64,000 nucleotides of DNA from Massilia putida (GCF_001941825.1 NZ_CP019038.1:3100001-3164000), one strand, 5' to 3'; numbered from the stretch's first letter, positions 19,210 through 29,219 are shown. Numbers and translations are program-made. The notes: generated by a model not told the origin, from the letters alone.

Positions 19210-20171
19210 GCGTGACTTCCAGCCAAAATACTCATAACCGCCATGCGAACGGCGATACCGAAGGTGACCTGCGGGAGGATCACGGCCTGGGCGCCGTCCG
19301 CCACGGCCGAGTCGATCTCCACGCCGCGGTTCATCGGGCCCGGGTGCATCACGATGGCGTCCGGCTTGGCGAGCGCCAGGCGCTCGGGCGTCAGGCCGTA
19401 GCTCTTGAAGTACTCGCCGGCCGACGGCAGCAGCGCGCCCGACATGCGCTCGTTCTGCAGGCGCAGCATGATGATGACGTCGACGTCCTTCAGGCCTTCA
19501 TCGATGTTCGTGAAGACGCGCACGCCCATCTGCTCCAGGCCGCCCGGCAGCAGCGTGTGCGGGCCGATGGCGCGCACTTCCGGCACGCCCAGCGTGGTCA
19601 GCGCGTGGATGTCCGAGCGCGCCACGCGGCTGTGCAGGATGTCGCCGACGATGGCCACGCGCAGGTTCGTGAAATCCTTCTTGTAGTGACGGATCGTGTA
19701 CATGTCGAGCAGGCCCTGCGTCGGGTGCGCGTGGCGGCCGTCGCCCGCGTTCACCACGTGCACGTGGTTCTGCTTCGTGTCGTTCAGGTGCTTGGCGATC
19801 AGGTACGGCGCGCCCGACTGCGCGTGGCGCACGACGAACATGTCGGCGTGCATGGCCGACAGGTTGTCGATCGTGTCCAGCAGCGACTCGCCCTTGCTCG
19901 TCGAGGACGCGGCGATGTTCAGGTTGATGACGTCGGCCGACAGGCGCTTCGACGCGATCTCGAACGTCGTGCGCGTGCGCGTCGAGTTTTCGAAGAACAG
20001 GTTGAAGACGCTTTTCCCGCGCATCAGCGGCACCTTCTTGACCTCGCGGTCGGAGATGCTCACGAAGCTCGAGGCGGTGTCGAGGATGTGATTGATGATG
20101 GCCTTGGGCAGCCCCTCGATGGTGAGGAGGTGCTGCAGCTCGCCGTTCTTGTTCAGTTGCGGGTTATGCAT
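19206..20171 (-). CDS. pyrB: Aspartate carbamoyltransferase catalytic subunit
   Basis: A 321-residue enzyme joining carbamoyl phosphate to aspartate in pyrimidine synthesis. Signature blocks are [13 protein letters not shown] (carbamoyl phosphate loop), the [20 protein letters not shown] region and [16 protein letters not shown] 20171 ([10 protein letters not shown]) overlaps the pyrR stop by 8 bp, and its own stop overlaps pyrC' by 4 bp. The order pyrR-pyrB-pyrC' indicates co-expression and, with pyrC', a joint complex. Confidence 0.95.
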   Translation of the reverse strand: MHNPQLNKNGELQHLLTIEGLPKAIINHILDTASSFVSISDREVKKVPLMRGKSVFNLFFENSTRTRTTFEIASKRLSADVINLNIAASSTSKGESLLDTIDNLSAMHADMFVVRHAQSGAPYLIAKHLNDTKQNHVHVVNAGDGRHAHPTQGLLDMYTIRHYKKDFTNLRVAIVGDILHSRVARSDIHALTTLGVPEVRAIGPHTLLPGGLEQMGVRVFTNIDEGLKDVDVIIMLRLQNERMSGALLPSAGEYFKSYGLTPERLALAKPDAIVMHPGPMNRGVEIDSAVADGAQAVILPQVTFGIAVRMAVMSILAGSHA

Positions 20172-20697
20172 TGTCGTCTTCGATCTTGAGCGAAAGTTGG
20201 CCGGATGCGTCGCGCGACAGCGCGAGCGAGCGGCCCGGCGCCAGCCGCGCGTAGGCGCCCACGAAATCGGCGGCCACCGGGAGTTCGCGGCCGCCGCGGT
20301 CCGCCAGCGCGGCCAGCATGATACGCTGCGGGCGGCCAAAGTCGAACAGCACGTTGATCGCCGCGCGCACCGTGCGGCCGGTGTACAACACGTCGTCGAC
20401 GAGCACGATGGTCGCGCCGTCGACGTTGAATTCGATCCGGGTCGGCTTCACGTCCGGATGCAGGCCCTTGCGGGCGTAATCGTCGCGGTAGAACGAGACG
20501 TCGATGAAGCCCAGGCGCGCCTGCAGGCCCAGGTCGGCGGCAAGCCGCTCGGCCAGCCACGCGCCGCCCGAGTGGATGCCGACGATGGCGGCATCCGGCA
20601 CGTCGGACAAACCGGCGCGCACCTGCGCGAGCAGGTCGCGGTACAGGGCTTCCGCGTCGAAGCCTGCTGGTTCCGAGTCGTTAATATGAGTTGGCAT
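20164..20697 (-). CDS. pyrR: PyrR bifunctional pyrimidine regulator/uracil phosphoribosyltransferase
   Basis: A 177-residue type I phosphoribosyltransferase-fold protein. The PRPP loop is [18 protein letters not shown]. The PyrR group in Gram-positives binds pyr mRNA; in betaproteobacteria its regulatory role is less certain and it may act mainly as uracil phosphoribosyltransferase. ATG 20697 ([10 protein letters not shown]) is preferred over an in-frame TTG at 20706. It overlaps ruvX by 17 bp and pyrB by 8 bp. No attenuator hairpin is apparent because the genes overlap. Confidence 0.9.
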   Translation of the reverse strand: MPTHINDSEPAGFDAEALYRDLLAQVRAGLSDVPDAAIVGIHSGGAWLAERLAADLGLQARLGFIDVSFYRDDYARKGLHPDVKPTRIEFNVDGATIVLVDDVLYTGRTVRAAINVLFDFGRPQRIMLAALADRGGRELPVAADFVGAYARLAPGRSLALSRDASGQLSLKIEDDNA

Positions 20698-21076
20698 GAT
20701 CGTCAAAGTATTGTTGCAAAATGATGGCGGCGGCCTTGGCGTCGATGATCTCGCCCCGCTTGGCGGTAATGACGGCCGACGAATAGCGTTCGTCGACGAG
20801 TTCCACGGGCAGGTTGAACCGGCCGTTCAGCTGATTGGCGAAGCGGCGCGCGCGCAGGGTCATCTCGTGCTCCGCGCCGTCCGGATGGCGCGGCTCGCCC
20901 ACGACGAGGCGCGCGGGGCGCCATTGTTCGATCAGGTCGCCGATGACCTTGAAGCGGGTCGCATTGTCGACCGCCTTGATGACGGACAGCGGCTGCGCCT
21001 GTCCCGTCAATGTATTCCCCATGGCGATGCCGATGCGCTTGATGCCGAAGTCGAAGCCCAGAACGATGTCGACCAT
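20681..21076 (-). CDS. ruvX: Putative pre-16S rRNA nuclease YqgF/RuvX
   Basis: A 131-residue RNase H-fold protein of the YqgF family, involved in 16S rRNA 5'-end maturation. It shows LGFDFGIKRIGIAMGN, LVVGEPRHPDG and the acidic ELVDERYSSAVI block. ATG 21076 gives the family-typical N-terminus; an upstream ATG at 21118 would add 14 atypical residues. It commonly sits between yqgE and pyr genes, as here. Confidence 0.93.
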   Translation of the reverse strand: MVDIVLGFDFGIKRIGIAMGNTLTGQAQPLSVIKAVDNATRFKVIGDLIEQWRPARLVVGEPRHPDGAEHEMTLRARRFANQLNGRFNLPVELVDERYSSAVITAKRGEIIDAKAAAIILQQYFDDHANSY

Positions 21077-21122
21077 TACCTGCGCCGACTCCGGACAAAT
21101 ACGCATCCAGGAACCCATTCCA

Positions 21123-21201
21123 GTAGGGTGGGCACGCCGTGCCCACGCGCGACGTTTGCGTCATGCTGGCGCTCGCGCGGGCACAGGGGTGCCCACCCTA
21201 C
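21123..21201. repeat. Inverted-repeat element, family 2
   Basis: Exact 13-bp terminal inverted repeats, GTAGGGTGGGCAC (21123-21135) and GTGCCCACCCTAC (21189-21201), around a 53-bp core that itself contains GGGCAC/GTGCCC hairpins. It lies between yqgE and ruvX. A diverged copy in opposite orientation is at 31639-31710. It has the look of a small non-coding dispersed repeat. Confidence 0.75.
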
Positions 21202-21214
21202 CAGTGTGCAACCG

Positions 21215-21877
21215 TCAGGCATGACCGGCCTCCGATGCGAGCATCAGCGGGTCGATGCCCAGCAGCTTGATGGCGGCGTTGTAGCGCTCCTCGATCGGCA
21301 GGTCGAACAGCACGTGCGCGTCGGCACCCACCGTGAGCCAGCCGTTGCGGGCGATTTCCTCTTCGAGCTGGCCCGGGCTCCAGCCGGCATAGCCGATGGA
21401 GACGAGCATGCGGCGCGGGCCGGAGCCGTTGGCGACGGCTTCCAGCACGTCGATCGACGTGGTGAACGCGACGTCGTCGGTGACGCTCAGCGACGAGGAA
21501 TAGCGGCCGCCCGGCGAATGCAGCACGAAGCCGCGGTCGTCCTGGACGGGGCCGCCGAACATGATCGGTTCGTTGACGACGCTCGGACGCAGGCCTTCGG
21601 CCACTTTCAGGTCGATGCGGTCGAACAGCACGTCCATGGTCATGTCCGTCGGCTTGTTGATGACGACGCCGAGCACGCCTTTGTCGTTGTGTTCACAGAT
21701 ATACACGACGGCGCCGCCGAAGATCGGGTCATTCATCGACGGCATGGCAATCAGGAAATGATTAGCCAGGTTCAGCTGTGAGGCAGATGCGCCCGCCGTG
21801 CCCATATGAAGGGTGTCTTCCTGGGGCATCCCGGGCATGGTTAGAGGCTTGCCGACCTTACTTTTTTTCATGCTCAT
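21215..21877 (-). CDS. yqgE: YqgE/AlgH family protein
   Basis: A 220-residue member of the YqgE/AlgH (UPF0301) family. The conserved body starts at LANHFLIAMPSMNDPIFGG and includes VVINKPTDMTMDVLF, IMFGGPVQDDRGFVLH and IGYAGWSPGQLEEEI. The function is not firmly known. ATG 21877 is taken as start (GAGAG upstream); ATG 21871 is equally possible, and the first 35 residues are unusually long for the family. It precedes ruvX-pyrR-pyrB and is divergent from the photolyase gene. Confidence 0.88.
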   Translation of the reverse strand: MSMKKSKVGKPLTMPGMPQEDTLHMGTAGASASQLNLANHFLIAMPSMNDPIFGGAVVYICEHNDKGVLGVVINKPTDMTMDVLFDRIDLKVAEGLRPSVVNEPIMFGGPVQDDRGFVLHSPGGRYSSSLSVTDDVAFTTSIDVLEAVANGSGPRRMLVSIGYAGWSPGQLEEEIARNGWLTVGADAHVLFDLPIEERYNAAIKLLGIDPLMLASEAGHA

Positions 21878-22051
21878 ACTCTCTGTTGGCTCACTCTCTG
21901 GGGTTACCGCGGCATTTCTAGGCTGAAAAGCTGGACTTTTCGCTAGTTTACACCGAATTGCCCGACCAGCCATGGAAGCCGCCCGGCCGGGCCAACCCTG
22001 AGAGATGGTAGACAGTAAAATTCTGGACCGCATTGACTCCGCACACAGAAG

Positions 22052-23500
22052 ATGACTTTAAGAAACTCCCTGGTCTGGTTCCGGCGCGATTTGCGTGTGG
22101 ACGACCATGCCGCGCTGCATCATGCTCTGCTCTCCTCACGCCGTGTGTTCGGCGTGTTCGTGTTCGATACCGACATCCTGGCCGGCCTGCCGGCCGACGA
22201 CCGGCGCGTTCAATTTCTGGTGGACAGCGCGCGCGAGCTGGATGCGCGCTTGCGTGCAATGGGAGGTTATCTCATCGTGCGGCACGGGCGCGCCACGCAG
22301 GTGATCCCCGAACTTGCTGCCGGGCTGGATGCGGAATCCGTCTTCGCCAACCGCGACTACGAGCCGCAGGCGCGCGCGCGCGACCGCGCCGTGCAGGACG
22401 CCCTGCGCGCCGCCGGCCGCAGCCTGCAGACGTTCAAGGACCAGGTGATTTTCGAGCAGGACGAGGTCTTGACCCTGGCCGGCGGCCCGTATTCCGTCTT
22501 TACGCCCTACAGGAACGCGTGGCTGAAACGCCTCGCGCGCGAGCCGGAGGCGCTGCGGCCGTTCGAGACGGCGCCGCACGCCGCCGCATTCGCGCCACCG
22601 TCCACCGATCACGTCCTGCCGACTTTGGAAGAGCTCGGCTTCGTACCGAACGCCGCGCCCATCGCGCATCCCGGCGTGGCGGGCGCCGAGCAGTTGCTGG
22701 CGCAATTCGAGCGACGCCTCGCGCGCTACGACCACGACCGCGATTACCCGGCACTGGACGCGACGTCGCGCCTGTCGGTCCACCTGCGCTTCGGCACATT
22801 GAGCGTGCGGCGGCTCGTCGCCATGCTGCAGGCGCGCATCGCCGATGGCAGCGGCGGCGCCGGCGCGCCGGTGTGGCTGTCGGAACTCATCTGGCGCGAG
22901 TTCTACATGATGATCCTGGCGCGCCATCCGCGCGTCGTCGCGCATGCGTTCAAGCCCGCCTTCGATGCAGTCGCGTGGGACGAAGGCCCGATTGCTGCCG
23001 GGCTGTTCGCCGCCTGGTGCGCCGGCCGCACGGGCTACCCGCTCGTCGACGCCGCCATGCTGCAGCTCGAACGGACGGGCTTCATGCACAACCGCCTGCG
23101 CATGGTGACGGCCAGCTTTCTCACGAAGGACCTCGGCATCGATTGGCGCCGCGGCGAGCGCTGGTTCGCGCAGAAGCTGAACGATTACGAACTGGCGTCG
23201 AACAACGGCGGGTGGCAGTGGGCGGCATCGATGGGATGCGATGCGCAACCCTGGTTCCGCATCTTCAATCCCGTGACGCAGTCGCGCCGGTTCGATCCGG
23301 ACGGGGATTTTATTCGGCAGTACCTGCCGCAACTGGCCGGGCTGACGGGAGCGGCGATTCATGCGCCGTGGCTGGCGAAGCCGGAAGCGCTGGAGAAGGC
23401 CGGGATCGTGCTGGGGCGGGATTATCCGCTGCCGGTGGTGGATCACGAGGAAGCGCGGGAGAAGACGCTGGCACGGTTCAAGGCGGTGCGCGACGCGTAA
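22052..23500 (+). CDS. phrB: Deoxyribodipyrimidine photolyase (cryptochrome/photolyase family)
   Basis: A 482-residue light-driven DNA repair enzyme. The N-terminal alpha/beta antenna domain starts LVWFRRDLRVDDHAAL. The C-terminal FAD-binding domain includes SELIWREFYMMIL, FMHNRLRMVTASFLTKDL, ERWFAQKLNDYELASN and the tryptophan-rich GGWQWAASMG. Length and motifs fit class I CPD photolyases. It is transcribed divergently from yqgE and convergently to the chpA gene, with a repeat element after it. Confidence 0.95.
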   Translation: MTLRNSLVWFRRDLRVDDHAALHHALLSSRRVFGVFVFDTDILAGLPADDRRVQFLVDSARELDARLRAMGGYLIVRHGRATQVIPELAAGLDAESVFANRDYEPQARARDRAVQDALRAAGRSLQTFKDQVIFEQDEVLTLAGGPYSVFTPYRNAWLKRLAREPEALRPFETAPHAAAFAPPSTDHVLPTLEELGFVPNAAPIAHPGVAGAEQLLAQFERRLARYDHDRDYPALDATSRLSVHLRFGTLSVRRLVAMLQARIADGSGGAGAPVWLSELIWREFYMMILARHPRVVAHAFKPAFDAVAWDEGPIAAGLFAAWCAGRTGYPLVDAAMLQLERTGFMHNRLRMVTASFLTKDLGIDWRRGERWFAQKLNDYELASNNGGWQWAASMGCDAQPWFRIFNPVTQSRRFDPDGDFIRQYLPQLAGLTGAAIHAPWLAKPEALEKAGIVLGRDYPLPVVDHEEAREKTLARFKAVRDA

Positions 23501-23524
23501 CGTCGGTCCCGGCACTGCCGGAAA

Positions 23525-23661
23525 CGACTCCCCGCGAAAGCGGGAATAGTGCCCCGCACTATTCCCGCTATGCTGAGCGTCCACCGTCGGTAACGTCAGC
23601 GCACTGCCAACCGAACGACTTCGGTAACTCAGTATGGGTTCCCGCTTTCGCGGGAACGACG
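23525..23661. repeat. Inverted-repeat element, family 1 (REP-doublet-like), second copy
   Basis: Two REP-like hairpins in opposite orientation (CCCGCGAAAGCGGG near 23531, and exact arms GTTCCCGC/GCGGGAAC around TTTC at 23638-23657) flank a variable middle. The right half shares CTCAGTATGGG and the stem with the element at 16978. It carries the last codons and stop of the chpA gene. Confidence 0.75.
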
Positions 23662-26600
23662 GCTGTCGAGCAATCCGTTAATCGCCGCCAGCAACGCCTC
23701 CTCCTGGAACGGCTTGCCGAAATACGCATCGACGCCGAGCCCCAGCGCGACATTGCGGTGCTTGTCCGCCGTGCGCGACGTGATCATGATGATCGGCAGC
23801 TCGCTTGTCGCGGCATCGCCACGCACGTGGCGCGTGAGGTCGAAGCCGTCCATGCGCGGCATTTCGATATCGACCAGCATCAGGTCGGGCCGCGCCTCCT
23901 GCATCTGTTCGAGCGCATCGACGCCGTCCTTGGCCAGCAGCACGCGATAGCCTTCGCGCTCCAGCAGGCGCTGGGTGACCTTGCGCACGGTGAGCGAATC
24001 GTCCACGACCATGATCGTCGCGATGCGCGCCGGCGCCGGCACGGGTTCCGCCTGCGCGGCGGGCGCGCGGCCCGGACGCACGTCCTGCCCGGCCAGCTGC
24101 ACCGGATCGAGGATCAGCACGATCTCGCCCGAACCGAGCACGGTGGCGCCGGCGATGCCCCGCATATGCGCCAGTTGCGGCCCGATGTTCTTGATGACGA
24201 CTTCGCGGTTGCCCAGCACCTCGTCCACCCGCACGGCGACGCGCGTGTTGCCGCTCCTGAGGACCAGCACGGGCGACGAGCGTTGGCCGCCCGCCCCACC
24301 CGGTTCGTGCAGCAACACCGGCAGATAGTGCAGCGGGATGCTCTCGCCGTGGACGCCGATCGATCCGGCGCTTTCGGCCGCCTGCAGATCGGTGTCGCGC
24401 ACCTGCAGCACCTGTTCGACCAGCACGGCCGGCAGCGCGTGCGTGCGCGTGCCGCTGGCCACGAGCACGACCTGCGTGACGGCCAGCGTCAGCGGCAGGT
24501 GGATGGTGAAGGCGGCGCCGCGGCCCGGCGTCGTCTCGACGTCGACGCGGCCGCCCAGCGCGCGCGCTTCCGAGCGCACCACGTCCATGCCGACGCCGCG
24601 GCCGGCCAGTTCCGTCAGCGTGTCCGCCGTCGAAAAGCCCGGCTCGAACACCAGTTCGGCGGCATCCTGGTCGGACACTTCTTCGCCCTCGGCCAGCAGG
24701 CCGGACGCGGCCGCCTTGGCGCGGATGCGGACCAGATCGAGGCCGGCACCGTCGTCGGCGAAACGGATCTCGACCTCGTTGCCCTGCTGGCTCACCTGCA
24801 CGAGCAGTTCGCCGGTTTCCGGCTTGCCGGCGGCGAGGCGCGTGTCGCGCGCTTCGATGCCGTGCACGATGGCGTTGCGCAGCAGGTGTTCGAACGGCGC
24901 GGCCATGCGTTCCAGCACGCTGCGGTCGATCTCGACGCCGCCGCCGCGGATGTCCAGGTTGACGCGTTTATCGGTTTCCTTCGCGGTCTGGCGCGCCACG
25001 CGGAACAGGCGCTCGGACAAGCTCGCGAACGGCACCATCCGCACCCGCATCAGGTCGCGCTGCAGCTCGCGCGTGAGGCGCGATTGCGCGGTCAGGTCGT
25101 CGGCCGCCGCTTCCACCGTGCGCGCGAAACCGTCGTGGAACGAACCGACGTCGTTCACGCTCTCGGCCATCATGCGCGTCAGTTCCTGCAGGCGCGTGAA
25201 GCGGTCGAATTCGAGCGGGTCGAATCCGCGCTCGCCGGCAATCGACAGGCGCGACGCGATCTGCGACTCGGCCTGCACCTCCACCTCGCGCAACTGGCGG
25301 CGCAGGTTGGCGAGATTGTCGGCGAAGTCGGACAGCATGCCTTTCAGCGCGCCCACCTGCGTTTCCAGTTTTGAGCGCGTGATCGACACCTCGCCGGCCT
25401 GGTTGACGAGGCGGTCGAGGATGTCGGCGCGCACGCGCACGAGCGGCGCGCGCGCAGCCTGCTCGTCCGCCGTCGGCACAACCACCGGCCGCGCGCCCGC
25501 GGGTTCCGGTGCGGCGGTTTCCGCGGCCTGTGCCGGCGCGGCCGACGCCCCGTGTAGCGTCGGCCCGGCGGGCTGCTGCAACTGTTCGAACAGCAGCTGC
25601 GCCTGGTCGTAGTTGGCGAGCAGTTCGTCGAAGGCGGCCGGATTCGTCGTCCCGGCGTGCAGCATGTTCTCGATCTGCGTTTCCAGCGCGTGCGTGTGCT
25701 GGCCGAGGCGCATCGCGCCGGCCATGCGCGCGCTGCCCTTGACCGTGTGCAGGGCGCGCAGCAGGCCTTGCGCGACGGCCGCATCGGCCGGATTCTGCTG
25801 CCACTGGCGCAGGCCGTTGCCGATCTGCGGCAGCAGGTCCGCCGCTTCTTCCATGAAGACGGGCAGCAGGTCCGGGTCGAGTTCGTCGACGAAGACCGGT
25901 TCGGCGGCCAGGGCGTTGTCGGACTCGGGTTCGGGCTCGGGTTCGAACTCCGGTTCGGGTTCGGGTTCGGACTCAGGTTCCGGCTGCGGCTCTGGTTCCG
26001 GCTGCGGCTCTGGCTCGGGCACGGCGTCCGGTACGTCGAACAGCGCATCGACGTCGATGACGTCGCCGGCCTCCGGTTGCGCGGGGGCGGGCGCGGGTTC
26101 GGCCTGTTCCAGCGTGGGCACCGCGAACGGGTCGTCGAAATACGAATCGAACAGGTCGTCGACGGCGCTGACGGCCGAATCGTCCTGGTGCGGTGCCGGC
26201 GCGCGCGGCGCCAGTTCCGTGCTGGCGGGCAGTGCCGGCGCGCTGGCGGCCAGCGACGGATCGGCCAGGATGCTGGCATAGGTGGCGGCGAACAGCGCGT
26301 CCAGGCGCTGCGCCAGCTCCGGGTCGGCGTCGTCGAACACGGCATCGGCGCGGACCTTTCCCAACTCGTCGCGCAGCGCTTCCAGGCGTGCCAGCAATTC
26401 CGGCTGCGCGGGCGCCAGTTCTCCCAGCGCGAACACCTGCAGCATCACGCGCACGCGCTCGACCGTCTCGTCCAGCAGGTCGAACTGTGCGCCGCTCAAA
26501 GGCGGCACGGCGACCTGCAGCGCTGCTTCCAGCGCCACGGCCAGTTCGCGCAGCGCATTGAAGCCGACAGTGGCCGACGTGCCGCCCAGCGTGTGCGCGG

Positions 26601-29199
26601 CCTTCAGTGCCTGCGGCGTCACGGCGCGCAGCGGTTCCGCGCGCCAGGTGGCGAAGTCGCCCGCCAAGGTGCGCACCAGCTCCTCGGTCTCGCCGAGGTA
26701 GATGTTATACAGCTGCAGCGGGATTTCCAGATCGCCCACATGCCGCACGTTCGATTCCGACACGGGAAAGGCCAGCACATTGTCCGGCAGCTCTTCGGTC
26801 GACAGGGCCGGCAGCGGCGCGGGCGCCTCGTCCGGCGCGACGTCGAAGCCGGCCGCGGGTGCGACCGGTTCCAGGTTTGCCGCCACAGGCGCCGCATCGT
26901 CTTCCGTCAGCCCGGCCGCGGCCGTGGCGTCGAGCGCACCGACCGTTTCCGGCGCCAGTTCGGCCGGCGCGTCGACCGCCGGCACATACGGCGCCGACAC
27001 GAGCGGCGCGGGCGCTTCCGGCACGGTGAACGTTCCGCCCTCCTGCACGCTGGCGGCGGCGCGCACGAGCGCCTCGCCGTCGCGCTGCGATCCGCCGGCC
27101 GCCAGCTCGTCGACCCACGCCGACAACTCGGCATGCGCATGTGCGAGCAACGCCAGCAGATCGGGTGTCGCGGCGCGCGCTTCGGCCAGCCACAGGTTCA
27201 TGACTTTTTCGATGGCGGCGGCCGCCGCCGCGAACTGCTCGAGGCCGACCATGCGGCTGCTGCCCTTGAGCGTGTGGAAGCCGCGGCGCAGGCGCGTCAA
27301 GGTGTCCTGGTCGGCCGAATTGGCTTGCGTGGCCGGCAGCGCGCCGCCGACGACGTCCAGCACGTCGCGCGCTTCGCCGATGAAGATCTCCAGCAGCTCG
27401 GCGTCGACGGCGCCGACTTCCGGCGCCGGCGCGGGTTCGGATACCGGCGCAGGTTCGGCCGGCGCAGCGCCCGCCTGTCCTTCGAACGGCAGTTCGTGGA
27501 ACAGACCGGCGGCGGCATCGAAGCGGAAGCGCTTGCGCGCGCCGTCCACGTTCTGCGCCAGCGCGTCCGTGAAGAAGCCGAGCGCGCCGATGTTGCGGGC
27601 CAGGTTGTCCAGCAGCGCGCCGCGCGTCGCGGCATCGGGCTGCGTGTCGATGAGCGTGCGCACCTGGGCACGCACGTGGTCGACGGCCTGCGTGGCGGGG
27701 TCCTGGTCGAGGATGGCCAGCGCGCCCCGCAGCTGATGCAGCAGCGGGTCGACCTGCTCGAGCGAGGCGATGCGCGCCGGGTCTTCGTAGTAGTCGTCGA
27801 TGAGCTTTTCGACCTGGCGCAGGCCCGTGCGGATTTCGCCCGCCAGCACGGCCACGGTCTGGCCCTGCTGCAGCTCGCGCGCCATCTCGCCGTGCCAGGC
27901 CGGGGCGTCAGGCGGGGTCTCGCCGTGCGCCAGCGCGAGCAGGCGCTGGCCGACGGCCTCGGCATGCTGGCCGAAGTCGTCGGGCAGCTGGCGCACCTGG
28001 TCCAGGCCGTGTTCGACGAACAGCATGGCCTCGGCCATCTCGAGGCTGAACTGGTCGCTGCGGTCGCCCTTCATCGATTCGCTGGCGGCCTGGCCCAGCT
28101 CGCGCAGCAGGTTCGCCAGCGCCGGTGCGCCCAGTTTCTCGCTGGCGCCCGCCAGTTTCGACAAGGCGTCGTTGAAGCCGCCGCCCGTGACGTCGCCGCC
28201 TTCGGTGGCGACGCGGTCCCAGCCCTGCTTGGTCTCGATCAGCGCTTCCTTGGCATCCTTGAGCGCCTCCGGATCGACGCGGCCGTAGCGGCGCTCCAGA
28301 TAATCCGCCGGCACCTGGCCGCCGACATGGTACGCGTCGCGCAGCTGGCGGGCGTCAGGCGTCGGTTCGGGCGCGGCGGCGATGAAGAACAATGCGTCGC
28401 GCAGCAGCGCTTCCGGCAGCTCGGTATGGCCTTGCGCCTTGCGGCGCAGTTGCAGGTTGACCTGGCCGAACAGCTGCTTCACGTACAGGTCGGGCGCCAC
28501 CTGGCCATGTGCGACGAGGTCGGCGACGGCCTGCAACGACAGCCAGAACGCGTGCGCTTCCGCCTGCGGCTGGCCGTGCACGACGTTCGCCAACGCATCG
28601 CGCATGGCCGCCGCCTGGGCGCGCTGGGCGTCGGCGTCGGCGCTGCGCAGGAACAGCAGCAGGGCCTTTTCGAATTGCGCGCGGCTCGCGGCGTAGTCCG
28701 GCATCGGGCCGGCGCCGCCGTCCGGCAGCAGGGCCGGTGCCAGGTCCAGCACGAGCATCTGGCCCGGATGCACCCGTTCGACACCCAGCAATTCCTGCAG
28801 CGCGCGGTAGTACGGGAACAGCCGCACGGGTTGCGGCGCGGCGCCGTCCAGCAATTCTTCCAGGTATTCGACGAGCGCCCGGTAGGCTTCGCCCACCGCA
28901 CCGGCCCGGTCGGCGTTCAGCGCCAGGGCGCCGTCCTTGAAGCGGTCGATGACCTGCTCGGCCGCTTCGCTCAGGCGTTCGACGCCGGCGACGTCGACCA
29001 TCTGCAGCGCGCCATGGGCCTGATGCAGGTGCGATTTGGCGTGCAGCAGCAGGGTCGGCTGCGCGTCAAGACTGCGGCCGGCCGCGTCCTGCAGCGCCTT
29101 GGCGGAGCGCCCGAGGGCATCGCGGATTTCCCCGATGACCCAGGAGAGAGGGCCGGTGTCGAAAGGCGGTGCGGCGGACGCGTGCGAATACTGGTTCAT
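23629..29199 (-). CDS. chpA: ChpA/PilL-type hybrid chemosensory histidine kinase
   Basis: An 1856-residue CheA-type kinase of the Pil-Chp system controlling type IV pilus motility. In order: an N-terminal FimL/Hpt-like part (to about residue 520), Hpt-type domains near 600-665 (FHTLKGSSRM), 828-893 (AAHTLGGTS) and 1103-1177 (HTVKGSARMAG), and a Pro-Glu repeat linker near 1050-1095. A dimerisation segment (about 1265-1315), the ATP-binding domain (LLRNAIVHGIE; GRGVGMDVV), a CheW domain (about 1565-1710) and a C-terminal receiver domain (VVDDSLTVRK, LVDIEMPRMDG) follow. The final SRESGNPY and stop come from the repeat at 23525-23661. It follows pilJ by 20 bp. Confidence 0.93.
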   Translation of the reverse strand: MNQYSHASAAPPFDTGPLSWVIGEIRDALGRSAKALQDAAGRSLDAQPTLLLHAKSHLHQAHGALQMVDVAGVERLSEAAEQVIDRFKDGALALNADRAGAVGEAYRALVEYLEELLDGAAPQPVRLFPYYRALQELLGVERVHPGQMLVLDLAPALLPDGGAGPMPDYAASRAQFEKALLLFLRSADADAQRAQAAAMRDALANVVHGQPQAEAHAFWLSLQAVADLVAHGQVAPDLYVKQLFGQVNLQLRRKAQGHTELPEALLRDALFFIAAAPEPTPDARQLRDAYHVGGQVPADYLERRYGRVDPEALKDAKEALIETKQGWDRVATEGGDVTGGGFNDALSKLAGASEKLGAPALANLLRELGQAASESMKGDRSDQFSLEMAEAMLFVEHGLDQVRQLPDDFGQHAEAVGQRLLALAHGETPPDAPAWHGEMARELQQGQTVAVLAGEIRTGLRQVEKLIDDYYEDPARIASLEQVDPLLHQLRGALAILDQDPATQAVDHVRAQVRTLIDTQPDAATRGALLDNLARNIGALGFFTDALAQNVDGARKRFRFDAAAGLFHELPFEGQAGAAPAEPAPVSEPAPAPEVGAVDAELLEIFIGEARDVLDVVGGALPATQANSADQDTLTRLRRGFHTLKGSSRMVGLEQFAAAAAAIEKVMNLWLAEARAATPDLLALLAHAHAELSAWVDELAAGGSQRDGEALVRAAASVQEGGTFTVPEAPAPLVSAPYVPAVDAPAELAPETVGALDATAAAGLTEDDAAPVAANLEPVAPAAGFDVAPDEAPAPLPALSTEELPDNVLAFPVSESNVRHVGDLEIPLQLYNIYLGETEELVRTLAGDFATWRAEPLRAVTPQALKAAHTLGGTSATVGFNALRELAVALEAALQVAVPPLSGAQFDLLDETVERVRVMLQVFALGELAPAQPELLARLEALRDELGKVRADAVFDDADPELAQRLDALFAATYASILADPSLAASAPALPASTELAPRAPAPHQDDSAVSAVDDLFDSYFDDPFAVPTLEQAEPAPAPAQPEAGDVIDVDALFDVPDAVPEPEPQPEPEPQPEPESEPEPEPEFEPEPEPESDNALAAEPVFVDELDPDLLPVFMEEAADLLPQIGNGLRQWQQNPADAAVAQGLLRALHTVKGSARMAGAMRLGQHTHALETQIENMLHAGTTNPAAFDELLANYDQAQLLFEQLQQPAGPTLHGASAAPAQAAETAAPEPAGARPVVVPTADEQAARAPLVRVRADILDRLVNQAGEVSITRSKLETQVGALKGMLSDFADNLANLRRQLREVEVQAESQIASRLSIAGERGFDPLEFDRFTRLQELTRMMAESVNDVGSFHDGFARTVEAAADDLTAQSRLTRELQRDLMRVRMVPFASLSERLFRVARQTAKETDKRVNLDIRGGGVEIDRSVLERMAAPFEHLLRNAIVHGIEARDTRLAAGKPETGELLVQVSQQGNEVEIRFADDGAGLDLVRIRAKAAASGLLAEGEEVSDQDAAELVFEPGFSTADTLTELAGRGVGMDVVRSEARALGGRVDVETTPGRGAAFTIHLPLTLAVTQVVLVASGTRTHALPAVLVEQVLQVRDTDLQAAESAGSIGVHGESIPLHYLPVLLHEPGGAGGQRSSPVLVLRSGNTRVAVRVDEVLGNREVVIKNIGPQLAHMRGIAGATVLGSGEIVLILDPVQLAGQDVRPGRAPAAQAEPVPAPARIATIMVVDDSLTVRKVTQRLLEREGYRVLLAKDGVDALEQMQEARPDLMLVDIEMPRMDGFDLTRHVRGDAATSELPIIMITSRTADKHRNVALGLGVDAYFGKPFQEEALLAAINGLLDSRRSRESGNPY

Positions 29200-29219
29200 G
29201 TGGGGCGGACGTTAGGGAC

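Noticed and set aside
20164..20697. PyrR-dependent attenuator between pyr genes
   Set aside because: pyrR, pyrB and pyrC' overlap, leaving no leader for anti-terminator and terminator hairpins; nothing like a PyrR-binding loop was seen before pyrR.
22033..25374. A 1113-residue plus-strand open frame
   Set aside because: It crosses phrB in another frame, a non-coding repeat and the chpA antisense; composition is that of a frame shadow.
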